55,741 bases of DNA from Frankiaceae bacterium. GTDB taxonomy: Bacteria; Actinomycetota; Actinomycetes; JADGOV01. A program made the position numbers and the translations under genes. The notes under the pieces were generated by a model, which ran no database searches, was not told the origin of the DNA, and was given only the letters and a program-made list of their open reading frames with translations. Positions 7,903-17,491 of this stretch are shown in pieces. The DNA lies in assembly GCA_017882785.1 (NCBI GenBank), contig JADGOV010000007.1:1-55741 (forward strand). Reading direction: 5' to 3'. Every line of letters starts with the position of its first letter. The stretch's first letter is position 1.

Positions 7903-9551
7903 GCCCGTACGACGTGCAGCTGCGGACTTGTACCGGACGTCGGTGTGTAGCTGACGAGGAGCAGTTGCTCAGGACCGCCCGGCGCGGGCACGGGGGGCAG
8001 CGTCGAGAGGGTCTCGTGCGCGGTGACCTTGAACGACGCGACACCGTCCGCAGTGCGGAACGTGATGACCCGCTGCAACGGCAGTTGCGCCGGATCGAGC
8101 GGCCCAGGAACCGTACTGCTCCCCGACGCCGCGACGAGCACGGTCGTGTCGGGCTGTCCCGGCCGAGCGCTGGCCGTCCACCAGCCCACACCCCCGCCCG
8201 TCGGCAGGCCAGGAAGCCCCGCCGCCGTGCCCACGGACTGCAGCGGGATGGCCGGCGCGGTAGAACTGAGCTGCACCGTCGTAGTACCGGAAGTCGGCGT
8301 CGGGGAGGCTGGCGGGGACGAGGAACCGGACGGCGACCCCGTCGGGGACGAGGAACCGGACGGCGACGACGGCGGGGACGCGCTCGACGGCGCGGACGAC
8401 GGCACAGAAGGCGGCGCGCTCGACGGCGCGGACGACGGCACAGAAGGCGGCGCGCTCGACGGCGCGGACGACGAGGCCGAAGGCCCCGACGACGGTGGGC
8501 GGGTACTGGCACGGCGCGCCGGGCTGGACGACCCGCCCGTCGGAGGCGGCGGTGCCGCGGACACGGCCGGGGAGTGTCCGGAGTGTCCTTGGGTCGGCGT
8601 CGTGGAGGAGGTGGAGGAGGGAGCGGCGGCGTACGGGGACGTGCTGAGTTGGCTGGGAAGCGCGATGGCCGTCGGCCCGCTGGGGGAACCGGCGTAGCTC
8701 GCGGCGAGGGCCAAGACCAGCCGGACGTAGGTCACCGAATGGTTGTAAGAGTAGACGGCTGCCGCCAGCCCATCGTGGGTGCTGAGATCGCTCCCTCCAG
8801 CGCAGAGGTACCGAGCAGCGGCGAGCGCGGCGTCCCCCACGTTCTCCGGATCGACTCGCCCATCGCCGTTACCGTCCGCACCATCGTGTCGCCAGGTGGA
8901 GGGCAGGAACTGCATCGGCCCGACCGCCCGGTCCCAGCTGCGGCTGCCGTCGAGGGAACCGCCGTCGCTGTCCCGAATGGCAGCGAAACCGGCGGAACCG
9001 TCCAACCGCGGTCCGAGGATGGGCGGTCGGGCGGTACCGTCCCAGCCGGCTCGGCCGGAGCCGCCGCTGGCCGCGTGGTTTGACTCCACGCGCCCTATAC
9101 CGGCCAGCACCGGCCACGAGAGGTGACAGCCGGGATCGGAGCGTCCCAGCGACTCCGCGGCACCGCGGTAGGCCGACAGGACGACCGTCGGGATGTCTCC
9201 GACGGGAGGGAGCACGGCTGGCGATCCCGAAGCGCCCGCACGGCCTCCGGCGGCCGCCGGCAGACCTGTCGTCGCCGCCGGCCGGCTTCCCGCCGCCCGA
9301 CGCATGCGGTCGATGTCCAAGCGGCCGTCGAGCCATTGCTCCGTGTTCGCGCCGGCATAGTGCGCGGCCGACACGCCTTGGGGACCGTGACCGGCGAGGG
9401 CGCCCGCCCCACTACCGGCGAGCAGCGGCACAGCGCCGAGAACCACGACGCTGGCCGCGATCGGACGTGGTCGCGCCACACGCCACCAGGCGGTACCTCT
9501 GCGCACCTGCGGCCCCCATTGCTGCTGTCGATCCCCAGTGGCGCGACTCAC
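7884..9551 (-). CDS. Secreted lytic murein transglycosylase (SLT-type) with Ser/Pro-rich linker
   Basis: N-terminal signal/TM segment; WPVLAGIGRVESNHAA, GPMQFLPSTW, LCAGGSDLSTHDGLAAAVYSYNHS. Confidence 0.88.
   Translation of the reverse strand: MSRATGDRQQQWGPQVRRGTAWWRVARPRPIAASVVVLGAVPLLAGSGAGALAGHGPQGVSAAHYAGANTEQWLDGRLDIDRMRRAAGSRPAATTGLPAAAGGRAGASGSPAVLPPVGDIPTVVLSAYRGAAESLGRSDPGCHLSWPVLAGIGRVESNHAASGGSGRAGWDGTARPPILGPRLDGSAGFAAIRDSDGGSLDGSRSWDRAVGPMQFLPSTWRHDGADGNGDGRVDPENVGDAALAAARYLCAGGSDLSTHDGLAAAVYSYNHSVTYVRLVLALAASYAGSPSGPTAIALPSQLSTSPYAAAPSSTSSTTPTQGHSGHSPAVSAAPPPPTGGSSSPARRASTRPPSSGPSASSSAPSSAPPSVPSSAPSSAPPSVPSSAPSSASPPSSPSGSSSPTGSPSGSSSPPASPTPTSGTTTVQLSSTAPAIPLQSVGTAAGLPGLPTGGGVGWWTASARPGQPDTTVLVAASGSSTVPGPLDPAQLPLQRVITFRTADGVASFKVTAHETLSTLPPVPAPGGPEQLLLVSYTPTSGTSPQLHVVRAVPTQG
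8395..8466. repeat. 36-bp tandem repeat (2 full copies plus partial) encoding SAPSSAPPSVPS
   Basis: GACGACGGCACAGAAGGCGGCGCGCTCGACGGCGCG repeated exactly at 8395-8430 and 8431-8466. Confidence 0.9.
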
Positions 9552-9743
9552 TCGGCTGTCACCCGGATGGCCCTCATTCTTCCGCGTTCGACCGCCGCCT
9601 ACCCACGGATTGCGGTTAATCCCGGACCAATCGGGACCTCAAAGGCCAAAGCACCCTGCCAGCCGAGGCGGCAGGTCACGTGGGATCACACCGGGTCACA
9701 ACCGAGGCGAGAAGGTGTCACTCTTCGGCGCCACTTTCGGCGA

Positions 9744-10658
9744 TCAAAGCGGGATCTGGTCGAGGACAGAAGCCTTCCTGTGCGACCGCGGCGGTGACGA
9801 CGGGGCCGTGGCCAGGACCGAGCCGAGCAGGATCAGCGCGAAGCCGACACCCGTGGCCAGGGTGAACGCCTCGTTCAGGACCACCACGCCGAGCAGCACC
9901 GCGACGGCCGGGTTGACGTAGGTGATGACCACAGACCGGGCCGGACCCACCTCGGCGACCAGTTGGAAGAAGAGCAAGAAGGCGATCGCCGTGCAGAGCA
10001 CCGCCAACACCACCACCGCAGCGATCGCGCGCGCGGAAGGCCAGGTTGCGGGAGCCTGCGCCACCCCCACCGGAAGGAACGCGAGCGCGGACAAGCCGAG
10101 GGACACCGCGACCACGGACAGCCCAGGAAGGTCGCTGAGGCGGCGAGCCAGAATCATCGGTCCAGAGGCGTAGCAGACTGCCACCACGGCAACGGCGGCG
10201 ATGGCCCGCAGATCCCCCGCTCCGACCTCGAAGCCGACGAGCGCCGCAACCCCGGCGACGCCGAGGAGCAACCCGGAGAGCCGGCGGGCGCCCAGCGGCT
10301 CGCGGCTGGGGCCGAACCGGGCGATACCCGCGCCGACGAGCGGAACCGCGGCGACGAGCAGGCCCGTCAGCGAGCTCGACAGGCGCTGCTCGGCAAAACC
10401 CAGCAACAGCCACGGAATGCAGATCTCCACGACGGTGTAGAGGAGCAACGGACGCCAGTACGGCAGCAACGGGCGAACGAGCCCGCGGGCGAGCGCCAGT
10501 GGGAGCAGCAGCCCAGCGGCCAGCGCGGTCCGGGCGAACACCAGCGTCGAGGGAGCGAGCTCGCCGACAGCCACCTTGATCAAGAGGTACGGGATGCCCC
10601 AGATCAACGACATCGCCGCGAACAGCAGCCACCCACGCCTACTCACCCGCTCCGCCAC
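9744..10658 (-). CDS. EamA/DMT-family transporter
   Basis: About 10 TM helices, SLIWGIPYLLIKVAV, second-half TYVNPAVAVLLGVVVLNE. Confidence 0.9.
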   Translation of the reverse strand: MAERVSRRGWLLFAAMSLIWGIPYLLIKVAVGELAPSTLVFARTALAAGLLLPLALARGLVRPLLPYWRPLLLYTVVEICIPWLLLGFAEQRLSSSLTGLLVAAVPLVGAGIARFGPSREPLGARRLSGLLLGVAGVAALVGFEVGAGDLRAIAAVAVVAVCYASGPMILARRLSDLPGLSVVAVSLGLSALAFLPVGVAQAPATWPSARAIAAVVVLAVLCTAIAFLLFFQLVAEVGPARSVVITYVNPAVAVLLGVVVLNEAFTLATGVGFALILLGSVLATAPSSPPRSHRKASVLDQIPL

Positions 10659-10743
10659 CTCCTCCGGCTACCGAAGCGGCAATGGCACGCCAACCGTCGC
10701 CATTCCGCCGTTTTCGGGTGGGTCCCGCGCGGCACACAACGGG

Positions 10744-11080
10744 TCACGCTTGGACGGTCCGGAGGTCCCAGGTCAGGATGCGCGTCGCCCCGGACTCGCG
10801 GACGGCACCCGTGGCCTCGTAGGTGGCCAGCGCCGCGGCCCCGCGCGTCAGCACGGACTCCCAGTTCGTAGAGGAACATCTCGGTGCCCTTGTCGGGGTG
10901 CATCATCTCCACCCCGGTCACCATTCCGACCGGTCGACCCGCCATGTAGGCCAGCAGGAGATGGTGTCCCTCCGTACGGAGGAATCGTCGCGCCGCCGCT
11001 TCCCTGATCGGGCCGTCGAACAGGTCCTCGGCCTCGTACACCCGCCCGACGTCATCCGGTCCGATTCGCACGATCTCCAT
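10744..11080 (-). pseudogene. AAC(3)-I-like GNAT acetyltransferase with internal frameshifting deletion
   Basis: N-terminal frame MEIVRIGPDDV...HHLLLAYMAGRPVGMVTGVEMMHPDKGTEMFLYELGV; C-terminal continuation AAALATYEATGAVRESGATRILTWDLRTVQA* lies in a different frame and the intervening acetyl-CoA-binding core is missing. Confidence 0.72.
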
Positions 11081-11125
11081 CTCCGCACCTGTCCCGTTGA
11101 TCGCACCGGCCGGTAGGTTGCCGCC

Positions 11126-11557
11126 ATGCACGGATCCAGCGACGCCGCCACCCACGAGGAGTACATCGAGGCGCTGCCAGAACCACGGCGCAGTGACATC
11201 CGTCGGCTGCACGAGCTGATCCGGGCCACGGTGCCACAGCTGGAGCCCACAATGGAGTTCCACATCCTGGGATATGGCACCTACCACTATCGGTACGCCA
11301 GCGGTCGCGAGGGGGAGGCGGCGTTGGTGAGCGTAGCGAACAACAAGCGGTACATTTCGCTCTACGTCTGCGCGGTCAGGGACGGGCACTACCTTGCCGA
11401 GACCTTCGCCCCGAGACTGGGCACAGTGTCGAGCGGACGGTCCTGCATCCGTTTCAGGCGGCTCGAGAAGCTGGACCTCGACGCCTTACGCGACCTCCTG
11501 CGGGAATCCGTCGCCCACCCTCCCGGCGAGTTGTCGCCAGCTGGGGACACCCGGTGA
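11126..11557 (+). CDS. DUF1801 domain-containing protein
   Basis: EEYIEALPEPRRSDIRRLHELIRATVPQLEPTMEF...YISLYVCAVRDGHYLAE. Confidence 0.85.
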   Translation: MHGSSDAATHEEYIEALPEPRRSDIRRLHELIRATVPQLEPTMEFHILGYGTYHYRYASGREGEAALVSVANNKRYISLYVCAVRDGHYLAETFAPRLGTVSSGRSCIRFRRLEKLDLDALRDLLRESVAHPPGELSPAGDTR

Positions 11558-11581
11558 CCGGGGATCCCGCCGAGGTGGTGT

Positions 11582-12922
11582 CTACCGCAGCGCGGCGGCG
11601 ATCCCCTCGGCAGTGTCCCGGGCCTGGGCAGCCGTCGGCGCCTCGACCATGACCCGGACCACCGGCTCGGTGCCGCTCGGTCGAACCAATATCCGCCCCG
11701 CGCCGTTCAACCGGGTCTCCGCCGCGGCCACCGCACCCAGCATGCCCGGATCCCTCATGGCCTTCGCCTGATCGGGCACCGCCACGTTGAGCAGCACCTG
11801 CGGCAGTCGGGTCATCACCGCGGCCAACTCGGTAAGCGGTCGCCCGGCTGCCGCGACGTGGCCGAGTAGCTGCAGGGCAGTCAGCAGGCCGTCACCAGTG
11901 GTCGCGTGGTCGAGGAAGACAAGATGCCCCGATTGCTCACCGCCATGAGACAGATCCGCGCGGCGCATCGCATCGAGTACGTACCTGTCGCCGACAGGAG
12001 TCTCCACCACGCGGATGCCGTGGCACTCCATGGCCTGCTTGAATCCAAGGTTCGTCATCACCGTGGTCACGACAGCATTGCCCCGCAGCCGACCCGCTTC
12101 CCGGTCGGCGAGTACGCAGATCGCCAGAATCGCGTCCCCGTCGACGAGCGTGCCGGCGGCGTCGACGGCAAGGCACCGGTCCGCGTCCCCGTCGTGGGCG
12201 ATTCCCACGTCCGCGCCGGCTTCGCGCACCGCCGCCGCCAGTCGCTGCGGATAGGTGGAGCCGTAGCCATCGTTGATGTTCAGCCCGTCCGGCTCGGCCC
12301 CGATGGCGACCACCTCAGCGCCTGCCCGGCGGAGCACCTGCGGGGCAAGTGCGGCGGCGGCGCCGTGCGCGGCGTCGACTACGACCCGCAGCCCCCCGAG
12401 CGGATGCGGCAGGGCGGCCACCAGGTGTTCGAGGTAGGACTCGGCCGCGCCGGGATCCGACCATACGCGACCGACGTCCGCTCCTGTCGGCCGCCGCCAG
12501 TCCTCACCGAGGCGGGCTTCGATCTCGTCCTCGACCGCGTCGGGCAGCTTGAAACCGCGCGCGTCGAAGAGCTTCATACCGTTGTCCGGCATGGGGTTGT
12601 GGCTGGCCGAGAGCACGACGCCCAGATCGGCGCCCCGCTCCGCCGTGAGGAACGCGACAGCCGGTGTCGGGAGTACCCCGAGCCGCACAACGTCCACACC
12701 GGCACTGGCCAGCCCGGCGACAACGGCGGCCTCGAGGAATTCCCCACTGGCCCGGGGGTCCCGCCCGACCAGAGCGGTCGGCCGCCTGGCACCGGTGTGC
12801 AAGTGTTCGATCACCACGTGCGCAGCGGCAACCGCGAGGTCGAGCGCCAACTCGGCGGTGAGGTCGACATTGGCGACCCCGCGGATGCCGTCGGTGCCGA
12901 ACAGTCGGCGCGGACCGCCCAC
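11582..12922 (-). CDS. glmM: Phosphoglucosamine mutase
   Basis: RRLFGTDGIRGVAN, VVLSASHNPMPDNGMK, AHDGDADRCLAVD, RPSGTEPVVRVMVE; GTG start. Confidence 0.95.
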   Translation of the reverse strand: MGGPRRLFGTDGIRGVANVDLTAELALDLAVAAAHVVIEHLHTGARRPTALVGRDPRASGEFLEAAVVAGLASAGVDVVRLGVLPTPAVAFLTAERGADLGVVLSASHNPMPDNGMKLFDARGFKLPDAVEDEIEARLGEDWRRPTGADVGRVWSDPGAAESYLEHLVAALPHPLGGLRVVVDAAHGAAAALAPQVLRRAGAEVVAIGAEPDGLNINDGYGSTYPQRLAAAVREAGADVGIAHDGDADRCLAVDAAGTLVDGDAILAICVLADREAGRLRGNAVVTTVMTNLGFKQAMECHGIRVVETPVGDRYVLDAMRRADLSHGGEQSGHLVFLDHATTGDGLLTALQLLGHVAAAGRPLTELAAVMTRLPQVLLNVAVPDQAKAMRDPGMLGAVAAAETRLNGAGRILVRPSGTEPVVRVMVEAPTAAQARDTAEGIAAALR

Positions 12923-12924
12923 GA

Positions 12925-13452
12925 TCAGCGCTTGGAGTACTGGGGAGCCTTGCGCGCCTTCTTGAGACCGTACTTGCGGCGCTCCTTCACCCGTGCGTCC
13001 CGAGTCAGGAAACCGGCCCGCTTCAACGCCGGCCGGTTGTCCAGGTCGATCTCGGTCAGCGCCCGGGAGATACCGAGGCGAAGCGCGCCGGCCTGCCCCG
13101 AGACGCCGCCGCCGGTGAGCCGCGCGGTGACGTCGAAGACGTCCCCGATTTCCAGCGTGGTGAAGGGGTCCCGGACCAGCTGCTGGTGCACCTTGTTGGG
13201 GAAATACTCCTCGAGCGACTTGCCGTTGACGAGCCACCGGCCCGAGCCGGGCATCAGCCGGACCCGGGCGATAGCCTCCTTGCGGCGTCCGGTGGCGCCC
13301 GCGTTTCCGGTGGTTACCGCACGTGGCGTCGACGCCCGGGCTCCGGCCTCGCTCACGGTGGGCGGCCCGCCGGGCGCGATCTCGGCGTCCGGGGGGACGA
13401 CGATGCCCTCCGCGTCCGGAGTGCTGAGCTGTTGGGTTGTCTCTGATGTCAC
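12925..13452 (-). CDS. rpsI: 30S ribosomal protein S9
   Basis: [31 protein letters not shown]...[20 protein letters not shown]-terminal extension. Confidence 0.96.
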   Translation of the reverse strand: MTSETTQQLSTPDAEGIVVPPDAEIAPGGPPTVSEAGARASTPRAVTTGNAGATGRRKEAIARVRLMPGSGRWLVNGKSLEEYFPNKVHQQLVRDPFTTLEIGDVFDVTARLTGGGVSGQAGALRLGISRALTEIDLDNRPALKRAGFLTRDARVKERRKYGLKKARKAPQYSKR

Positions 13453-13892
13453 TGGGCGACCTGTGTGATCTCGTAGGGCACCGGCCGTTGCGCCTGGTGC
13501 GGATGGTCGGGACCGGCATACACCTTGAGCTTGGTGGCCATCTGCCGGCCGAGAGAGGTATGCGGCAGCATGCCTTTGACCGCCTTCTCGACAGCCATTG
13601 CCGGCCGCTTCGCCAGCAACTCGGTGTAGGGCAGGGCCTTGAGCCCGCCCGGATAGCCGGAGTGCCGGTAGGCCATCTTGGACTCACGCTTGGAGCCGGT
13701 CAACGCAACCTTCGCCGCGTTGACCACGATGACGAAGTCGCCGGTGTCAACGTGCGGGGCGAAGATGGGCTTGTGCTTGCCGCGAAGCAAGATGGCTACC
13801 TGACTTGCCAGCCTGCCCAGCACGACGTCATTGGCGTCGATGACGTGCCACTGGCGCTGCACGTCTGCCGGTTTCGGGCTGTAGGTACGCAC
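13449..13892 (-). CDS. rplM: 50S ribosomal protein L13
   Basis: [30 protein letters not shown]...[16 protein letters not shown] start. Confidence 0.96.
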   Translation of the reverse strand: MRTYSPKPADVQRQWHVIDANDVVLGRLASQVAILLRGKHKPIFAPHVDTGDFVIVVNAAKVALTGSKRESKMAYRHSGYPGGLKALPYTELLAKRPAMAVEKAVKGMLPHTSLGRQMATKLKVYAGPDHPHQAQRPVPYEITQVAQ

Positions 13893-14001
13893 GGAACTAC
13901 CTTCGGGTCGAGTGGTGGCCCCGCGGGACACGCGACGATCGCGTGCAAATGCGGCGCTCAGCGGTGATCGCGAGCACGCCGCGGCGCGCCCTCGATTCGT
14001 C

Positions 14002-14031
14002 AGAATAGCGGGCCGGCTTCCGCAGGGTCAA
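14002..14031 (-). promoter_or_regulatory. Candidate promoter for rplM-rpsI: TTGACC-N18-TATTCT
   Basis: -35 at 14026-14031 and -10 at 14002-14007 (minus strand), 18-bp spacer. Confidence 0.65.
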
Positions 14032-14149
14032 AGAACGGCTGGGTTGGCGCGGTTGGCGAGCCTGCGAGTCGCTGGGTGGGACCGCTGCGGCCTGGGGGTC
14101 CGGTGGGTCCGGTGCGTCCGGGCGTCCGGGGCGTCCGGGGCCGCCGGCT

Positions 14150-14268
14150 CCGCGCCGATCATGCGAGAACGGACGGTCGTGGGCGCCCCGCAACGTACGT
14201 TCTCGCATGATCGGCGCGGGGCAACATACGTTCTCGCATGATCGGCGCGGGGCAACATACGTTCTCGG
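14150..14268. repeat. Intergenic inverted plus direct repeat cluster (22-bp perfect inverted repeat, 31-bp direct repeats)
   Basis: CCGCGCCGATCATGCGAGAACG (14150-14171) is the reverse complement of 14198-14219; TTCTCGCATGATCGGCGCGGGGCAACATACG at 14200-14230 and 14231-14261, then a partial copy. Confidence 0.92.
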
Positions 14269-14280
14269 CATCGGAAGGCC

Positions 14281-15879
14281 TCACCGCACCGCGCGTCGCT
14301 CGTCCCAGACCGGTTCTGCGGACTCGTATACCTCCCCCTCGGGGCCGAAGACGACGTAGCGGTCGAAACCCCGCGCGAACCAGCGGTCGTGGGTCACCGC
14401 CAGTACGGTGCCGTCGAAGGACGCCAGTCCCTCCTCGAGGGCCTCGGCGCTGACCAGGTCGAGATTGTCGGTCGGCTCGTCGAGCACGAGCATGGTGCTG
14501 CCGCCGATCTCCAGCAGCAGGATCTGGAACCGGGCCTGCTGCCCTCCGGAGAGCGTCCCGAAGGTCTGGTCGGCCTGCTCGTTCAGCTCGTATCGGCGCA
14601 GCGCGCTCATCGCCCGCCCCCGGTCGTGCGCCTGGTGCCAGAGCAGGTCGACGAGCGTCCGATCCTGCAGCTCGGGGTGGTCGTGGGTCTGGGCGAAGTG
14701 TCCCGTGACCACCCTGGCACCCAGCCGCCAGGAACCGGTGTGGCGGACAGCACCGCCGGCCAGTAGACGCAGGAAGTGCGACTTGCCCGAGCCGTTGGCC
14801 CCCAGTACGGCGACGCGCTCCCCGTAGAACACCTCCAGATCGAAGGGCCGCACCAGGCCGGTCAGCTCCAGTCGCTGGCAGGTCAGCGACCGTACCCCGG
14901 TCCGACCGCCACCCAGCCGCATCCGGACCCGCTGTGTCGGCGGGCGCTCAGGGGGCGGGCCGGCCTGCTCGAACTTCGCCAGCCGGGTCTGCATCGCGTG
15001 GTACTTGCCCGCCATGGCCTCCGACACCTTGGCCTGCTGTTGCAGTGTGCGGACCAGCGTGGTCAGCCGGTCGTGCTCCTCCTCCCATCGGCGGTGCAGC
15101 TCGTCGAGCCGTTCCAGGCGCGCGGCGCGGGCCTCGGGGTAGGACGCGAAGCCACCCCCGTGGGTCCACGCCGAACGAGCCTCCAGGGTGACGATCCGGT
15201 CCGCGGTCCGCGCCAGCAGCTCCCGGTCGTGGGAGACGTAGAGCACGGCCTTCGCGGTGTCCTGCAGTGCGTCTTCCAGCCATCGCTTGCCCGGCACGTC
15301 CAGGTAGTTGTCCGGCTCGTCGAGGAGCAGGACCTCATCCGGACCGCGCAGCAGCGCCTCGAGAACCAGCCTCTTCTGCTCGCCGCCGGACAGCGTGCGG
15401 ACCTCCCGCCACTGGGCGCGGTCGTACGGCACCCCGAGCGCGGCCGTGGTGCACACGTCCCACTGCACCTCGGCGGCGTACCCGCCCGCGTCCGCCCAGT
15501 CGGCGAGCGCGGTCGCGTAGCGCAGCTGGGTCGGCTCGTCGTCGGCCTCCATCATGGCCAGTTCGGCCGCGTCCAGCGCGCGGGCACTGTCACGGACTCG
15601 AGGCGGAGCGACCGAGACGAGGAGGTCGCGGACCGAGGAGGCGTCCCGCACCGAGCCGACGAACTGGCGCATCACGCCGAGGCCGCCAGTGCGGCTGATG
15701 GTTCCCGCCGCCGGGATGAGATCACCGGCGACGAGCCGCAGCAGCGTCGTCTTCCCGGTGCCGTTGGCGCCGATCAGCGCGGTCGTGGCGCCCTCGCCAG
15801 CGCGGAAGGAGACGTCATCGAGCAGTACGCGCCCGTCCGGCAGGGTGAAGCTGACGTGCGCGCAGTCGACGTATCCCAC
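14281..15879 (-). CDS. ABC-F family ATP-binding protein
   Basis: Two Walker A (GANGTGKTTLL, GANGSGKSHFL), two signature motifs (LSGGEQKR, LSGGQQAR), no TM segments. Confidence 0.92.
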   Translation of the reverse strand: MGYVDCAHVSFTLPDGRVLLDDVSFRAGEGATTALIGANGTGKTTLLRLVAGDLIPAAGTISRTGGLGVMRQFVGSVRDASSVRDLLVSVAPPRVRDSARALDAAELAMMEADDEPTQLRYATALADWADAGGYAAEVQWDVCTTAALGVPYDRAQWREVRTLSGGEQKRLVLEALLRGPDEVLLLDEPDNYLDVPGKRWLEDALQDTAKAVLYVSHDRELLARTADRIVTLEARSAWTHGGGFASYPEARAARLERLDELHRRWEEEHDRLTTLVRTLQQQAKVSEAMAGKYHAMQTRLAKFEQAGPPPERPPTQRVRMRLGGGRTGVRSLTCQRLELTGLVRPFDLEVFYGERVAVLGANGSGKSHFLRLLAGGAVRHTGSWRLGARVVTGHFAQTHDHPELQDRTLVDLLWHQAHDRGRAMSALRRYELNEQADQTFGTLSGGQQARFQILLLEIGGSTMLVLDEPTDNLDLVSAEALEEGLASFDGTVLAVTHDRWFARGFDRYVVFGPEGEVYESAEPVWDERRAVR

Positions 15880-15912
15880 GCCTGGCGAGTCTGACCGCTG
15901 CCGGGCGTGCTG

Positions 15913-16752
15913 TCACGGCGATTCGGCCGTCCGCAGGTGTCGTGTTCGGACGGCCCGGGATGCCAACTCGGCGTCCGGGGGGTAGCGCACCGCCTCCAGG
16001 GTGAGGCCGTGAGCGTGTGCAACCCGTACGCCTGGGTCACGCCGACCGTCGGCCAGCACCGTCGCCGGCCAGTCGAGCGGACGACGGCCCTCGCCCACGG
16101 CGAGCAGCGCCCCGACCAACGCCCGGACCATGGAATGGCAGAACGCGTCGGCTTCGGCGAGGACAGAGATCCGGGACCCCGCGCAGGACCCCTGGCCGCC
16201 GTCCCGCGCGACATCCAGGCGCAGCAGCCGACGCACCGTCGTGGCCCCTTCCCGGTGTCGGCAGTACGCGGCGAAGTCGTGGTCACCGACCAGCGCGGCA
16301 GCAGCGGTCGCCATCGCAGCGACGTCCAGCCGCCGGCTGGAAGCCACGGTGTCGTGCCGCCGAAGCGGATCCACGCCGTACGCCGCGTCGCTGAGCTGAT
16401 AGTGGTAGCAGCGCGACAGCGCCGAGAACCGGGCGTCGAAACCCACTGGCGCGACCGTCACGGCATGGATGCGCACGTCGGCGGGCAGCAACCCGTTGAG
16501 CCGACGGGCGAGCGCCGTCGGGTCGGTCACCGGAAGATCAGCGTGCGCCACCTGACCGACGGCGTGCACCCCCGCGTCGGTACGTCCGGCAACGCTCAGC
16601 CGCGGTGCCGGCGACAGGTGCAGGATCCGGGCCAAGCCTGTCTCGAGCTCGTCCTGCACAGTGCGCCGGCCGGGCTGCGCCGCCCAGCCGGAGAAACCGC
16701 CGCCGTCATAGCCAAGGTCGAAACGTAACCGGGCGAGGTCAGCCCCGCTCAG
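15913..16752 (-). CDS. truA: tRNA pseudouridine(38-40) synthase TruA (probable CTG start)
   Basis: [30 protein letters not shown]...[19 protein letters not shown]...[20 protein letters not shown]; conserved N-terminus lies upstream of the first ATG in frame. Confidence 0.88.
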   Translation of the reverse strand: MSGADLARLRFDLGYDGGGFSGWAAQPGRRTVQDELETGLARILHLSPAPRLSVAGRTDAGVHAVGQVAHADLPVTDPTALARRLNGLLPADVRIHAVTVAPVGFDARFSALSRCYHYQLSDAAYGVDPLRRHDTVASSRRLDVAAMATAAAALVGDHDFAAYCRHREGATTVRRLLRLDVARDGGQGSCAGSRISVLAEADAFCHSMVRALVGALLAVGEGRRPLDWPATVLADGRRDPGVRVAHAHGLTLEAVRYPPDAELASRAVRTRHLRTAESP

Positions 16753-17438
16753 TCCTGCGCCTGCTCAGTCCCACCGACCGTCCCGGTCTGGTCCGTGGCG
16801 GACGGCGAGTCGGTTTCGGCTGCGGCGGGCTCCGTCACGATTTCGGTGTCGCCGCCGGCAGTCGGTACGGCGACCTGCGGCGGAGGTTCCTCCTCCGTTT
16901 CGCCGTCCACTGGAGGGTCCTCGACGTCGCCCTCAGTGGGCCCATCAGTGGGCACCTCGGCCGGCTCCCCGGCCAGCTCCCCCGCTGGCACAGCCGTCTG
17001 GTCGGCCGGCCGCGGGGCGTCCCGCCGGAAGCGGGTGCCGCGCGCCCGCTCCGCCTCGCCGACCGCTTGCTGGGCCACGGTGAGCGGCTCCACCAGTTCG
17101 ATCACCGCCATCGGCGCGTTGTCACCTTTCCGCGGACCGATCTTGGTGATCCGGGTGTAGCCGCCCGCCCGGGTGGCGAACCGGGGGCCGATCTCGGCGA
17201 AGAGGGTGTGCACCACGCTCTTGTCCCGTACCACGGTCAACACCTGTCGGCGGGCGTGCAGATCGCCTCTCTTGGCAAAGGTGATCAGACGCTCGGCGAG
17301 CGGGCGCAGTCGCTTCGCCTTCGCCTCGGTGGTCGTGATCCGACCGTGCTCGAACAGCGCGGCGGCCAGGTTGGACAGCAGCAGGCGCTGGTGCGCCGGG
17401 CTGCCTCCGAGGCGAGGGCCACGGGTGGGCGTGGGCAT
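16749..17438 (-). CDS. rplQ: 50S ribosomal protein L17 with long acidic C-terminal extension
   Basis: [56 protein letters not shown]. Confidence 0.95.
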   Translation of the reverse strand: MPTPTRGPRLGGSPAHQRLLLSNLAAALFEHGRITTTEAKAKRLRPLAERLITFAKRGDLHARRQVLTVVRDKSVVHTLFAEIGPRFATRAGGYTRITKIGPRKGDNAPMAVIELVEPLTVAQQAVGEAERARGTRFRRDAPRPADQTAVPAGELAGEPAEVPTDGPTEGDVEDPPVDGETEEEPPPQVAVPTAGGDTEIVTEPAAAETDSPSATDQTGTVGGTEQAQD

Positions 17439-17491
17439 GGCGACGTTCCTTTCGCGACAGGTTGGTGCGGCGGACCAGCCGGGCGGACGGT

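Noticed and set aside
9552-9743. Possible c-di-AMP (ydaO-type) riboswitch upstream of the transglycosylase, as seen before some actinobacterial wall-hydrolase genes
   Set aside because: The leader has loosely similar GGG..CCGGGTGA blocks, but the conserved 3' portion would run into the coding sequence and I could not build the conserved pseudo-symmetric core. A covariance-model search would be decisive.
14190-14268. Possible CRISPR-like direct repeats
   Set aside because: The ~31-bp units are directly adjacent with no variable spacers and there are no cas genes. It is a tandem/inverted intergenic repeat.
14281-15879. ABC-F protein as an antibiotic-resistance factor
   Set aside because: ABC-F ATPases are common housekeeping translation factors. 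Nothing in the sequence or context points specifically to target protection.
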